Shown here in pieces: positions 41,143 to 49,789 of a DNA stretch of 64,000 nucleotides. The first letter of the stretch is position 1. Each line of letters begins with the position of its first letter. This stretch comes from Ottowia testudinis (lineage in GTDB: Bacteria; Pseudomonadota; Gammaproteobacteria; Burkholderiales; Burkholderiaceae_C). The stretch lies in the NCBI RefSeq assembly GCF_017498525.1, contig NZ_CP071796.1:2418001-2482000 (forward strand), in the 5' to 3' direction. A program made the position numbers and the translations under genes. The notes below the pieces were generated by a model that made no database searches, was not told the DNA's origin, and was given only the letters and a program-made list of their open reading frames with translations.

Positions 41143-42248
41143 AGACCATCCGCCGTCTGGTCTATTCCGAGGTGCTGCGTGCGGTCGGCTTCGTCACGCT
41201 GGCCTTTCTGGCGTTGTTCTTCTTCTTCGACCTGGTCGACGCACTGGGCGACGTGCGCGACGGCGCGGCGCGCGGCTACACCGTGGCCTATGGGCTGCTG
41301 GTGGTGGCGCTGCAAGTGCCCAACCATTTGTACGAGTTAATGCCGATCGCGGTGCTGATCGGCACCATCTTCGTCATGGCCCGCCTGGCAGCCAGTTCCG
41401 AGTTCACCATCCTGCGCACCAGCGGCCTGGGGCCGCTGCGTGCGCTGGGCACCTTGATGTTGCTGGGCGCCGGGTTCGTGGTCGTCACCTTCGTGTTTGG
41501 CGACTACGTGGCGCCAGCGGCCAGCCGCGCGGCGCAAACGCTGCAGGCGCGCTTCATGGGCGACATCACCGTGGGCCGCACCGGCGCCTGGCTGAAAGAC
41601 CGCGCGAATACGCGCACCTATTCGGTCAACGTCGGCGCGCTGTCGTCGGACGGCACGCTCAACCATGTGCGCATCTATGAATTCAACGCCGAGGACGGCC
41701 ACCTGGTGTCCACCACCAAGGCCGACAGGGGCCGCATCGTGGCCGGCGGCTGGAAGCTTGAGGGCGTCGACCGCCGCAGCTTCGAGCAAGCCGGTTCGCA
41801 AGCGCCCTTGCGCATGCGGGTGACGCGGCAGGAGCAATGGCAGTGGCCCACCGATCTGTCGCTGGACACGGTGGCCGCCGCGCTGCTCAGCCCCGACCGC
41901 ATGCAGACGCTGGACTTGTTCCAGTACATCCGGCACCTGCAGGCCAACGGGCAGAGCGCGCAGCGCTACGAGATCGAGTTCTGGCGCAAGGTGTTCTACC
42001 CCTTGAGCTGCCTGGTGATGATGGTGCTGGCGCTGCCCTTTGCCTACCTGCACTTTCGCGCCGGCAACATCACGGGTTACGTCTTCATTGGCGTGCTGGT
42101 GGGCATCAGTTTCTTTCTGCTCAACAACGTGTTCGGCCACATCGGCAACCTTCGCGACTGGGAACCATGGCTGGCCGCGGCATCGCCCGGTTTCATTTAT
42201 TCGCTGCTCTCGCTGGCGCTGTTTGGCTGGCTGGTGCTGAGGCAATAG
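41139..42248 (+). CDS. lptG: LPS export ABC transporter permease LptG
   Basis: 369 residues, partner of LptF. MKTIRRLVYSEVLRAVGFVTLAFLALFFFFDLVD starts the first TM region; EFTILRTSGLGPLRAL is the coupling-helix region; the C-terminal TM set includes YPLSCLVMMVLALPFAYLHFR and GHIGNLRDWEPWLAA. Translation is probably coupled to lptF by the 4-bp overlap. Confidence 0.95.
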   Translation: MKTIRRLVYSEVLRAVGFVTLAFLALFFFFDLVDALGDVRDGAARGYTVAYGLLVVALQVPNHLYELMPIAVLIGTIFVMARLAASSEFTILRTSGLGPLRALGTLMLLGAGFVVVTFVFGDYVAPAASRAAQTLQARFMGDITVGRTGAWLKDRANTRTYSVNVGALSSDGTLNHVRIYEFNAEDGHLVSTTKADRGRIVAGGWKLEGVDRRSFEQAGSQAPLRMRVTRQEQWQWPTDLSLDTVAAALLSPDRMQTLDLFQYIRHLQANGQSAQRYEIEFWRKVFYPLSCLVMMVLALPFAYLHFRAGNITGYVFIGVLVGISFFLLNNVFGHIGNLRDWEPWLAAASPGFIYSLLSLALFGWLVLRQ

Positions 42249-42249
42249 C

Positions 42250-42624
42250 GTGTCCACTTCCGGCATTGTTCTGTTTGCGCACGGCTCGCGCGACCCCGCC
42301 TGGCGCGCGCCCATCGAGGCGGTGGCCACGCGCATGCGCGAACTCGCGCCGGGTACGCTCGTGGCGTGCGCCTACCTTGAATACACCGAACCCGGCCTGG
42401 CCGACGCCGTCGCTGCGCTGCGGGCCCAGGGCGCCGGCACCATCACCGTTTGGCCGATGTTCCTGGGCACCGGCCGCCACGCGCGGGACGATCTGCCGCG
42501 CCTTCTGACCGAATTGCGCACCCAATACCCCGCCGTCACCTTCGAGCTGCGTGCCGCGATCGCCGAACACCCCGATGTGCTGCAGGCCATGGCCGTGGCG
42601 GCGCTGCATCAGCCCACGTCTTAG
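42250..42624 (+). CDS. Sirohydrochlorin chelatase-like protein (CbiX-S/SirB type)
   Basis: 124 residues from a GTG 1 bp after the lptG stop. IVLFAHGSRDPAWRAPIE contains the conserved metal-binding His; VACAYLEYTEPGLADAV and TVWPMFLGTGRHARDDLP complete the CbiX signature. The short single-domain form inserts Fe or Co into sirohydrochlorin-type tetrapyrroles. A siroheme role fits the CysB-like regulator that follows. Confidence 0.88.
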   Translation: MSTSGIVLFAHGSRDPAWRAPIEAVATRMRELAPGTLVACAYLEYTEPGLADAVAALRAQGAGTITVWPMFLGTGRHARDDLPRLLTELRTQYPAVTFELRAAIAEHPDVLQAMAVAALHQPTS

Positions 42625-42668
42625 ACACAATTTGCAATAATAGTGGCGATTCATATTCAAGAAACGCC

Positions 42669-43610
42669 ATGAACCTGCACCAATTCCGCTTTGTCCAGGA
42701 GGCCGCGCGTCGCAACCTGAACCTGACCGAAGCGGCCAAGGCGCTGCACACCTCGCAGCCCGGCGTGTCCAAGGCCATCATCGAGCTCGAAGAAGAACTC
42801 GGCATCGAGATCTTCATGCGCCACGGCAAGCGCCTCAAGCGCATCACCGAGCCGGGCGAGCACGTGCTGGCCAGCATCGCCATCATCATGCGCGAGGTCG
42901 GCAACCTCAAGCGCATCGGCGAGCAATACAGCGCGCAAGACACCGGCACGCTGTCGATCGCCACCACCCACACGCAGGCGCGCTACGTGCTGCCGGTGCC
43001 GGTGGCCAAACTGCGCGAACGCTATCCGCAGGTCAACATCAGCCTGCACCAGGGTGCGCCCGACCAGGTCGCGCGCATGGTGATCGAGGAAACCGCCGAC
43101 ATCGGCATGGCCACCGAATCGCTGGTCAACTACCCCGAGCTGATCACCCTGCCCTGCTACGAATGGCAGCACGTGCTGGTCGTGCCCGCCAGCCACGCGC
43201 TCGCCAAAAAAGAGCGCCTGACGCTGGAGGACATCGCCGCGCAGCCTTTGATCACCTACCACCCCTCGTTCACCGGCCGCACCCGCGTCGACAGCGCCTT
43301 TGCCCAGCGCAACCTCGCGCCGCGCGTCGTGCTGGAGGCCATCGATTCGGACGTCATCAAGACCTATGTGCGCCTGGGGCTGGGCATCGGCATCGTCGCC
43401 GAGATGGCGGTCAATGGCGACAAGGACCCCGATCTGGTCACCCGCCCGCTCGGTCAGCTGCTGGGCCGCAACGTCGCGCGCATCGCCCTCAAGCGTGGCG
43501 CCTACCTGCGCGACTTCGTCTACCACTTCGCCAGCCTGCTGTCTGACCGGCTCGACAAGAATCTGATCCTGAAAGCCATGTCGGGCCACGTGGCCGACTA
43601 CGAACTTTGA
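42669..43610 (+). CDS. CysB-family LysR-type regulator
   Basis: 313 residues. N-terminal HTH: MNLHQFRFVQEAARRNLNLTEAAKALHTSQPGVSKAIIELEEELG. The effector domain includes SIATTHTQARYVLP, the inducer-binding segment typical of CysB/Cbl, and YVRLGLGIGIVAEMAV. Family members sense O-acetylserine or thiosulfate/sulfate and control sulfur assimilation. Position after the chelatase gene supports that role. The target genes are not visible in this window except possibly the chelatase. Confidence 0.93.
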   Translation: MNLHQFRFVQEAARRNLNLTEAAKALHTSQPGVSKAIIELEEELGIEIFMRHGKRLKRITEPGEHVLASIAIIMREVGNLKRIGEQYSAQDTGTLSIATTHTQARYVLPVPVAKLRERYPQVNISLHQGAPDQVARMVIEETADIGMATESLVNYPELITLPCYEWQHVLVVPASHALAKKERLTLEDIAAQPLITYHPSFTGRTRVDSAFAQRNLAPRVVLEAIDSDVIKTYVRLGLGIGIVAEMAVNGDKDPDLVTRPLGQLLGRNVARIALKRGAYLRDFVYHFASLLSDRLDKNLILKAMSGHVADYEL

Positions 43611-43734
43611 TAAAAACCATAGCTGCTTGCGCTTGCAAAACAAGGTTTTGAGGCCCTTTTCTCTTGAATACCTTACGGGCCGCGCGCAAGTAACTATCAA
43701 AAACGAAGCAACCTCAGACACCTTCTCTCCGCAC

Positions 43735-44904
43735 ATGACCCCGACCACCCCCACCTTCCCCTCGCGCCTGCCCAACGTCGGCACCACCATCTTCACCGTC
43801 ATGTCGGCCCTGGCCGCCGAGCACCAGGCCGTCAACCTGGGTCAGGGTTTTCCCGATTTCGACTGCGACCCGAAACTGATCGACGGCGTCACCACCGCCA
43901 TGCGGCAAGGCCACAACCAGTACCCGCCCATGCCCGGCGTGCCCGTGTTGCGGCAGGCCATTACTTCAAAAATTGAAGCACTATACGCCCGCCAATACAG
44001 CGCCGACACCGAAATCACCGTCACCGCCGGCGCCACGCAGGCGATCTTGACCGCCTTGCTGTGCTGCGCCGGCCCGGGCGATGAGGTGATCGTGCTGGAG
44101 CCCTGCTACGACAGCTACATCCCCAACATCGAGCTGACGGGCGCCCGCGTGGTCCGCGTGCCCCTCGCCCCCGGCACCTTCCGCCCCGACTTCGACAAGA
44201 TCGGCGCCGCCTTGAGCCCCAAGACGCGCGCCATCATCATCAACTCCCCGCACAACCCCAGCGGCATGGTCTGGTCACCCGAAGACATGCGCCGGCTGGA
44301 CGAACTGCTCGCGCCCACCAACGCCCTCGTCATCAGCGACGAGGTATACGAACACATGGTCTACGCCCCGCTGCGGCACGAAAGCGTGGCGCGCTACCCG
44401 GGTCTCGCCGCGCGCAGCTTCATCGTCAGCAGCTTCGGCAAGACCTACCACGTGACAGGCTGGAAGGTGGGCTACGTCGCCGCGCCGGCCGCGCTAACCG
44501 CCGAATTTCGCAAGGTGCACCAGTTCAACGTCTTCACCGTCAACACGCCGATGCAGCACGGCCTGGCCGCGTACATGCAGGACGCGGCGCCGTACCTAGA
44601 GCTGCCCGCCTTCTACCAGGCCAAGCGCGACCTGTTCCGCGAGGGCCTGGCGAAAACGAAGTTCCGACTGCTGCCCTGCGAAGGCACCTACTTCCAGTGC
44701 GTCGCCATCGACCAACTGGCCGTGCCCGAGCGCGACCTGCCCGAGGCCGACTTCTGCCAATGGCTCACCCGCGAAATCGGCGTGGCGGCGATTCCGCTGT
44801 CGGCGTTTTATGGGGATGGGTTTGATCAGCGGGTGATCAGGTTCTGTTTTGCAAAAAAGGATGAGACGTTGAGGGAGGCGGTGGGGAGGTTGGCAGCGCT
44901 CTGA
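43735..44904 (+). CDS. Class I PLP-dependent aminotransferase (YbdL/methionine aminotransferase type)
   Basis: 389 residues. NLGQGFPDFDCDPKLIDGV, then TVTAGATQAILTAL, INSPHNPSGMVW, VISDEVYEHMVYA, and the PLP-binding Lys in SSFGKTYHVTGWKVGYV are all standard fold-type I class I motifs. The pattern is closest to methionine aminotransferase/kynurenine aminotransferase-like YbdL. The ATG at 43735 was chosen since the frame upstream is repeat sequence. Base composition falls at once after this gene. Confidence 0.92.
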   Translation: MTPTTPTFPSRLPNVGTTIFTVMSALAAEHQAVNLGQGFPDFDCDPKLIDGVTTAMRQGHNQYPPMPGVPVLRQAITSKIEALYARQYSADTEITVTAGATQAILTALLCCAGPGDEVIVLEPCYDSYIPNIELTGARVVRVPLAPGTFRPDFDKIGAALSPKTRAIIINSPHNPSGMVWSPEDMRRLDELLAPTNALVISDEVYEHMVYAPLRHESVARYPGLAARSFIVSSFGKTYHVTGWKVGYVAAPAALTAEFRKVHQFNVFTVNTPMQHGLAAYMQDAAPYLELPAFYQAKRDLFREGLAKTKFRLLPCEGTYFQCVAIDQLAVPERDLPEADFCQWLTREIGVAAIPLSAFYGDGFDQRVIRFCFAKKDETLREAVGRLAAL

Positions 44905-44927
44905 GCGAAGCAGCGTTAATTTTGCCC

Positions 44928-45902
44928 ATGGAGTATGTTCCGCGCGAATTGATCGGAGCTCTGCGGCAATACACTAGCTATCAAGCCCTACGCAATCAAC
45001 CTGATTTCGATCAAATGACAAGCAGCAAGCCCAGTGTCTTCATCGCGTCCTCAGTCGAAGGCCTGCGAATTGCTGACGCGATAAACGCAAACTTGGAGCA
45101 CGACGCTCATTGCACGATTTGACGCGCCGGTACTTTCAGACTAAGTTCGCAGACTGTTGACGATCTCGTGAAGAAATCGTCTGTCGTTGACTTTGCGGTT
45201 TTCGCGTTTACACCCGACGATGTGGCGACTATTCGCAAACAAGAGGAGGCGATTGCTCGAGACAACGTAGTCTTTGAGTTGGGACTTTTCATCGGCGCCA
45301 TTGGCAAAGACCGCTGCTACATCGTTAAGCCGCGGGGCGTCGAGATGCACTTACCGTCGGACCTGCTCGGCATGAATCCTGCGGACTATGCCGTGGATCG
45401 ACCTGATGGGGACGTCGAGTCCGCATTGAATTATGCCTGCAAGTTAATCAAGGACCGGATCCGAGATCTTGGTGCAATTGATCGCTTACCGTTCTCGAAG
45501 ACCTCAAAGCCATTTAGGCACACGGCGAATCCGCCAGAGTACAAATTGCAAGACTCTGACCTGTTGTTCTTGAGTGAGTGCGTGAAAAGCGAGGTAAGTA
45601 GTCCGATCGGCCATTCATTCGATGAAATTGGCCGCGAGCTCAGTAGATATCCTTACCACATCTTGGCGATCAGCGCGATTAAGTTAGAACGATTGGGTTA
45701 TATAGCGAAGTTGGTCGAGCACACCTACAACGGTGACCATCAATATTTCGCCTTCTCTGCCACCGAAGACGGCCTTGACGCTTTTCTGAAGCATGAAGCA
45801 CGCATCGCAGAATTGAACAAGCCTATTGTGCGAACGGCAAAGGTAAGTGCCAAGAAATCGCCGCAAAGCTTCGACCAGATGGACGACGACATACCTTTTT
45901 AG
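44928..45902 (+). pseudogene. Predicted nucleotide-binding TIR-domain effector (CAP12/Pycsar type), in-frame stop
   Basis: One frame of 325 codons with a single TGA at 45120-45122. The N-terminal part reads PSVFIASSVEGLRIADAINANLEHDAHCTI, then stop, then RAGTFRLSSQTVDDLVKKSSVVDFAVFAFTPDD, ARDNVVFELGLFIGAIGKDRCYIVKPRG and LPSDLLGMNPADY. These match the TIR-like domain of CBASS Cap12 and Pycsar effectors, where the stop position is usually Trp (TGG). The Glu in FELG is the likely NADase residue. The C-terminal part (about 195-300) looks like a winged-helix domain. No cyclase gene is adjacent. Sequence is AT-richer than the neighbours, suggesting transfer. Confidence 0.82.
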
Positions 45903-45990
45903 CGCTGGTGTGGCCGTTGCGTACCTGACCGTGCAAAAAACTCAAGCGACAAATCGGATCCGTTCAGACACAGCAGACTCCCAGCAGCCG

Positions 45991-46455
45991 CTACGCATCC
46001 GCAGGCAGAAACTCGTTCAAATCCACCACCTCAATCCCCTTCAGCCTCTTGGCGATGCCTTTGTCGCCGGTGATGATGACGCTGCAACGGTGGTGAATGG
46101 CGGTGGCGGCGTGCACGGCGTCGATCATTCGCAGATTTTGCGTGGCCCGGATTTGCGCGGCCAGTTCGAGTACCGCTCGGTCATGCGACAAGAGCTGCAC
46201 AAAACCATCATCGAATAAGCCCTTGATGTGGCGCACCTGGATCGGGTCGTTGTCGCGCAGCGGCTTGACCAGCAGCTCGGTGAGGCACAGATCGCCAGAA
46301 TATGCGTTGAAGCGCCCGTCTTCAACAGCCTGGAACAGTTCGACGCAAATGTCGAAATAGCCCGGGGTCTGGTTGAGGAAGTAGATGATCGGGTTGGTGT
46401 CGAAATAGACGCTTTGACCCGCCAGCCGCTGCACGAGCGTGCTCAACGCTCCCAC
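45991..46455 (-). CDS. vapC: PIN-domain toxin (VapC type), second module
   Basis: 154 residues from GTG 46455. All four acidic positions are present: VYFDTNPIIYFLN, the Glu in DLCLTELLVKPL, LRMIDAVHAATAI and IITGDKGIAKRL. A probable endoribonuclease neutralised by the AbrB-type protein encoded upstream, whose end it overlaps by 13 bp. A later GTG a few codons inside is an alternative start. Confidence 0.9.
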   Translation of the reverse strand: MGALSTLVQRLAGQSVYFDTNPIIYFLNQTPGYFDICVELFQAVEDGRFNAYSGDLCLTELLVKPLRDNDPIQVRHIKGLFDDGFVQLLSHDRAVLELAAQIRATQNLRMIDAVHAATAIHHRCSVIITGDKGIAKRLKGIEVVDLNEFLPADA

Positions 46456-46700
46456 GATGCGCGCTCTTCATCCAGATAGGCATGGACCTCGTCGGCGGTC
46501 TGGCCGTACAAGCCCTTGGCAATGCCGGCGTAGTCCATCAAACGCTTGCGCTGCGGCTGCGCGGCGCGCTCGGTGGCCAGCGTGATGACGCCGTCTTTGT
46601 AGTCGACGGACAGCACATCGTTGGTGCGGATGTGCGCCTCGCGAACAATCGACATGGGCAAGGTGATCTGGTGCTTGTCGCGCACGGTGACTTGGGGCAT
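46443..46700 (-). CDS. vapB: AbrB/MazE-type antitoxin, second module
   Basis: 85 residues. MPQVTVRDKHQITLPMSIVREAHIRTNDVLSV is a SpoVT/AbrB DNA-binding fold; the C-terminal half (LYGQTADEVHAYLDEERASWER) is charged and should bind the PIN toxin. The upstream 90 bp to 46790 are AT-rich and suit an autoregulated promoter. Confidence 0.88.
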   Translation of the reverse strand: MPQVTVRDKHQITLPMSIVREAHIRTNDVLSVDYKDGVITLATERAAQPQRKRLMDYAGIAKGLYGQTADEVHAYLDEERASWER

Positions 46701-46799
46701 GGCGGTTCTTCTAGAAAAAAATTCAGAATCTTTTTGGATTTTCTTAAATTATAGGCCGCGTTAAGCCACACCGTCAGCCGCGCCATCGGATGCGGTGGC

Positions 46800-46893
46800 G
46801 CGCCACACCCCCACCTTCAACCCCCTGCCTTCATCCATATCCGCAAACACCGCCGGGTTTGGCACGCGCTTGACGAAGCGCAGCGCGGGGGCG
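46800..46893 (-). pseudogene. Duplicated 3'-end fragment of the RlmI-like methyltransferase gene (direct repeat)
   Basis: 94 bp nearly identical to 47775-47868, which encodes the last conserved residues of the methyltransferase (RFVKRVPNPAVFADVDEG). With the intact copy it brackets the PIN/RHH module in direct orientation. It has no reading frame of its own. Confidence 0.88.
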
Positions 46894-46956
46894 CGTTCAG
46901 GCACTGCCAGGTGTGGGCTCTGGCCGCACTACAAACGGCCAGCGTCGCGAAGGCGT

Positions 46957-47202
46957 TCACCGCCGGTCTTCCGGCGCAGGCTCCTGCCCACCCACGCGGC
47001 TCAGCGTCGCCAGCGCCGCCTCCAGATCACCTCGCGGCGCACGCTGCGCGAAGTAGTCCGCCGTCTTCAACGCTGCCAGCTTCTCCGCCACCGCGCTGAC
47101 GATGAACTGGTTGAGCGTGGCGCCGTCCTCGCGCGCGGCCTGTTCGGCGCCAGCTTTCAGCGAGCGGGGCAGGCGCAGGGCATAGTTGCTGGGGGTTCCC
47201 AT
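46957..47202 (-). CDS. Ribbon-helix-helix protein, probable antitoxin of the PIN module
   Basis: 81 residues. MGTPSNYALRLPRSLKAGAEQAAREDGATLNQFIVSAVAEKLAAL is a ribbon-helix-helix DNA-binding sequence. It starts 2 bp after the PIN toxin stop, so toxin comes first and antitoxin second, the reverse of the usual order. The C-terminal tail (EAALATLSRVGGQEPAPEDRR) may bind the toxin. AAGGAGA upstream. Confidence 0.82.
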   Translation of the reverse strand: MGTPSNYALRLPRSLKAGAEQAAREDGATLNQFIVSAVAEKLAALKTADYFAQRAPRGDLEAALATLSRVGGQEPAPEDRR

Positions 47203-47204
47203 GG

Positions 47205-47633
47205 CTAATCTCCTTGAATCATTTTTCGGGGCGACAACACGGCCACACCGAATCGCTCGGCCTGCGGCAGAAAGTCGCGCTGGTTGAAGGTGACGATGGC
47301 CACCGGTTGCGCCAGCCGCTGGGCGTTGACGGCCAGCTCCAGCACCATGTCGTCTTCCGCATCGCGCAACTGAGGCCGCCACAGGTAGTGGATGTCCACC
47401 GGCTTCACGACGCCAGCCAGCACATCGAGCACGTTGATCACAGCCTTATCGTCCAGGCCGGCTGCTTCCAGTTGCTCAGGGCGCAGCAGCACGGCCTCGT
47501 ATTCCATGAACAGCGGCACGCTGCACGCCACCGACACGCGCCCTTGCAAAGCCCTGCGCAGCAGTTCGGCCGATAGCCCGGCGGGGCTGCGCAGGGCGGC
47601 CACGAGGACGTTGGTATCGAGCACGAACAACAT
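47205..47633 (-). CDS. PIN-family putative toxin (COG1569 type)
   Basis: 142 residues. MLFVLDTNVLVAALRSPAG, the Glu in PLFMEYEAVLL, then RDAEDDMVLELAVNAQ and VTFNQRDFLP are typical of the 'putative toxin component, PIN family'. All acidic residues expected are present. The ATG at 47633 was chosen because the upstream in-frame part is not conserved. Lies between 94-bp direct repeats. Confidence 0.85.
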   Translation of the reverse strand: MLFVLDTNVLVAALRSPAGLSAELLRRALQGRVSVACSVPLFMEYEAVLLRPEQLEAAGLDDKAVINVLDVLAGVVKPVDIHYLWRPQLRDAEDDMVLELAVNAQRLAQPVAIVTFNQRDFLPQAERFGVAVLSPRKMIQGD

Positions 47634-47741
47634 ATTGCCTGCAATATATTTGAATGGCGATGGGCCTGCAAGCAACGGAGCGATTACTTCGTTATTGATA
47701 GCTGGTTGCGATTGATAGACAAGCGCTGGAGGCCAATGAGC

Positions 47742-48944
47742 TTATAAATATGGAGGAGCAAGCGGTTCGGCCAAGCGCCACACCCCCACCTTCAACCCCC
47801 TCCCCTCATCTACATCCGCAAACACCGCCGGGTTTGGCACGCGCTTGACGAAGCGCAGCGCGGGGGCGTGCTCGCTCACCAAGTCGTGCAGGAACTCCAT
47901 CGACAACTCCGGCGCATTCAGGCACAGCAGCGCATGGCCGCCGGGCGCCAGCAGGTCGGGCAGGCGGCGCAGCAGGCGGGCGTAGTCCTTGGTGGCGACG
48001 AAGCTGCCCTTCTGGTAACTGGGCGGGTCGGCGATGATGAGGTCGTACGGGCCGGCGCGGGTAATCTTGCCCCAGGTGTTGAAGATGTCGTGCGGCCAGA
48101 AGGTGGCACCGGCCGTCAAGCCATTGAGCTGGTGGTTCTGCTGGCCGATGGCGAGCGCGCCGCGCGCCATGTCGATGTTGACCACATGCGCCGCCCCGCC
48201 CTGCAGCGCGGCGATGGAGAAGGCGCAGGTATAGGCGAACAGGTTCAGCACGCGGGCGCCGGGCGAACCTGCGCTAACCCCGGCTTGAGCTTCTTGACCA
48301 CTATCAAAAAAATAGCTTCTCGCGCTTGATGGACAAGCGCTGGAGGCTAATTTGTCTTGTAACTCCGCACCCCCGGACGAAAGCACGGCCACTGACGACA
48401 CAGGCACTCCCCCGCCGCTGCCGCTGACGCGCGGACGGAACGCGGCGGCAAACTCGCGCACCCAGCGGCGGCCCTCGGCCATGTCGAGGAACAGGCCGTG
48501 GCTCTGGCCGCGCAGCACGTGCACGCGATAGCGGGCAAGGTCTTCAGTAACGATGTGCGGATCGGGCACCTCACCGGCCATCAGGCGCGTGTCGTTCAGC
48601 GGCCTTGGGCGCGGCGCGGCGGCGCGCATGGCCGACGCCTCATCGCTCTGCCGCGCGTTAGCACTTCGTGGGCGCGACGACAGCCCGCGCTGTTGGTAGA
48701 CCCAGTTGAGCGACTCTGACAAGCCCTCTGGGGCGATGTGCCGCCAGCGCGCATGCAGCGCCATGCCGACGGCGGCGAGTTGCTCGTCGGTGGAGGGTGC
48801 AAAGCTGGTCAGCACAAAGACGGGCGGGTAAGCGTCGAGCGTCCACTGCTCGCACCCTGCATGCAACCCACCTCGGCCGTGAAAGACGCGGCAGGCGTCG
48901 CCCGGCAACGGCATGGCGGCGATGGCGTCGAGCAGGGCTTGCAT
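47742..48944 (-). CDS. Class I SAM-dependent methyltransferase (RlmI/RlmK-like)
   Basis: 400 residues. C-terminal Rossmann methyltransferase: VLNLFAYTCAFSIAALQGGA (SAM loop), VNIDMARGALAIGQQNHQLNG, YDLIIADPPSYQKGSF (catalytic NPPY-like DPPSY) and GGHALLCLNAPELS. The family methylates C5 of cytosine in 23S rRNA; no N-terminal PUA domain is evident, so specificity is open. A repeat copy (48312-48349) is translated in frame between the N-terminal part and the SAM loop, adding KLASSACPSSARSYFFDS. Low-complexity Ser/Gly residues surround it. The 3' end of the gene is duplicated at 46800-46893. Confidence 0.85.
   Translation of the reverse strand: MQALLDAIAAMPLPGDACRVFHGRGGLHAGCEQWTLDAYPPVFVLTSFAPSTDEQLAAVGMALHARWRHIAPEGLSESLNWVYQQRGLSSRPRSANARQSDEASAMRAAAPRPRPLNDTRLMAGEVPDPHIVTEDLARYRVHVLRGQSHGLFLDMAEGRRWVREFAAAFRPRVSGSGGGVPVSSVAVLSSGGAELQDKLASSACPSSARSYFFDSGQEAQAGVSAGSPGARVLNLFAYTCAFSIAALQGGAAHVVNIDMARGALAIGQQNHQLNGLTAGATFWPHDIFNTWGKITRAGPYDLIIADPPSYQKGSFVATKDYARLLRRLPDLLAPGGHALLCLNAPELSMEFLHDLVSEHAPALRFVKRVPNPAVFADVDEGRGLKVGVWRLAEPLAPPYL
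48312..48349 (-). repeat. Comamonadaceae repeat inside the methyltransferase gene
   Basis: atagcttctcgcgcttgatg then gacaagcgctggaggcta, with the typical poly-A/T flanks. The insertion keeps the gene in frame and lies in a non-conserved linker just ahead of the SAM-binding loop. Confidence 0.82.
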
Positions 48945-48983
48945 GAAATCTAAATCAACTACTCCGCAGCAAGCCGCAGGGTA

Positions 48984-49427
48984 TCAGAACAACCCTAATC
49001 GATGATCTGAGTGCAGTTTTTTATATTGACTACCTTCATTCTTTACGTAGCGCCCGATCATCTCTTCTTCCCCGTGTTTGCCTACCGTCGCTGCAAAGTA
49101 CCCGCCTGACCAAAACTCGCCGCCCCATAAGTAACGTTTGACTTTCGGACATCTCCTAAACACCTCTCGTGTCGTGATGCTGGTCAGCGTACGTACAGCC
49201 TTCGTCACGCTGTACATTGGCACCGATTGCGCCAAAAAATGCACGTAATCTCGGTCGACATCAATCTCTAAAAACTTCAGCTCATAACGACGTGACATCT
49301 CCAAGCAAACCTCTTCGAACACCTCATCAACTTCATCATCGAACACCGCTCTTCCTTACTTGGATGGAAACACCAAGTGGCACATCAGCACAGTAACGTT
49401 ATGACTATTGTGCAGGTACTCGCTCAT
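48984..49427 (-). pseudogene. tnpA: IS200/IS605-family transposase TnpA, decayed
   Basis: 148 codons from ATG 49427 (MSEYLHNSHNVTVLMCHLVFPSK). Codon 24 is TAA (49356-49358) where relatives have Tyr (PSKYRRAVFDDEV), and the HUH motif reads DYVHFLAQSVP in place of DHVHFLVQ, so a catalytic His is lost. YLWGGEFWSGGYFAATVGKHG and EEEMIGRYVKNEG are otherwise typical. No tnpB is next to it. AT-rich relative to the core genome. Confidence 0.88.
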
Positions 49428-49789
49428 CCTCAAAGCTTACGCCATAAGCGACGGAAAAAATGACCCGCAGAGATTATTGATCCGAGAGCTATCAACTTTA
49501 AAATATCGACACTTCACCAAAAAAATGCAACCCATTGATTTCATTTGGAAATTTGATTCGGAGATGGTGAAATTCAACTAAAGAAGTTTTGTTTCGGATC
49601 AATAAATCAGCCTGGGTGCGCGGTAGCCAAGCCAAAAAGCGACTTTATAAAAGGCACCGCAGTATTGCGCGTAACCGCTCAGCCACTCGTCAGACCGTGC
49701 CAACAACGCATCAATCGCGGCCCGCCTTGCACTGCCGCGCCCAGTCGTGCACGGCACTCACACGCTGGATCAGAGCAGTCATCCGGTCG
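49428..49789. other. Non-coding, AT-rich gap with possible gene relic
   Basis: 362 bp. The part up to about 49600 is AT-rich flank of the decayed transposase; a weak inverted pair TTCACC/GGTGAA lies at about 49517-49572. On the minus strand about 49604-49805 two frames together read as protein-like (FDDRMTALIQRVSAVHDWARQC, then AIDALLARSDEWLSGYAQYC), suggesting a frameshifted gene remnant of unknown family. No intact gene is supported. Confidence 0.5.

Noticed and set aside
45120-45122. TGA read as selenocysteine in the TIR gene
   Set aside because: The position is Trp in the family, no Sec-type context or hairpin typical of bacterial SECIS was seen directly after it, and the domain has no redox Cys there. 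A nonsense mutation is simpler.
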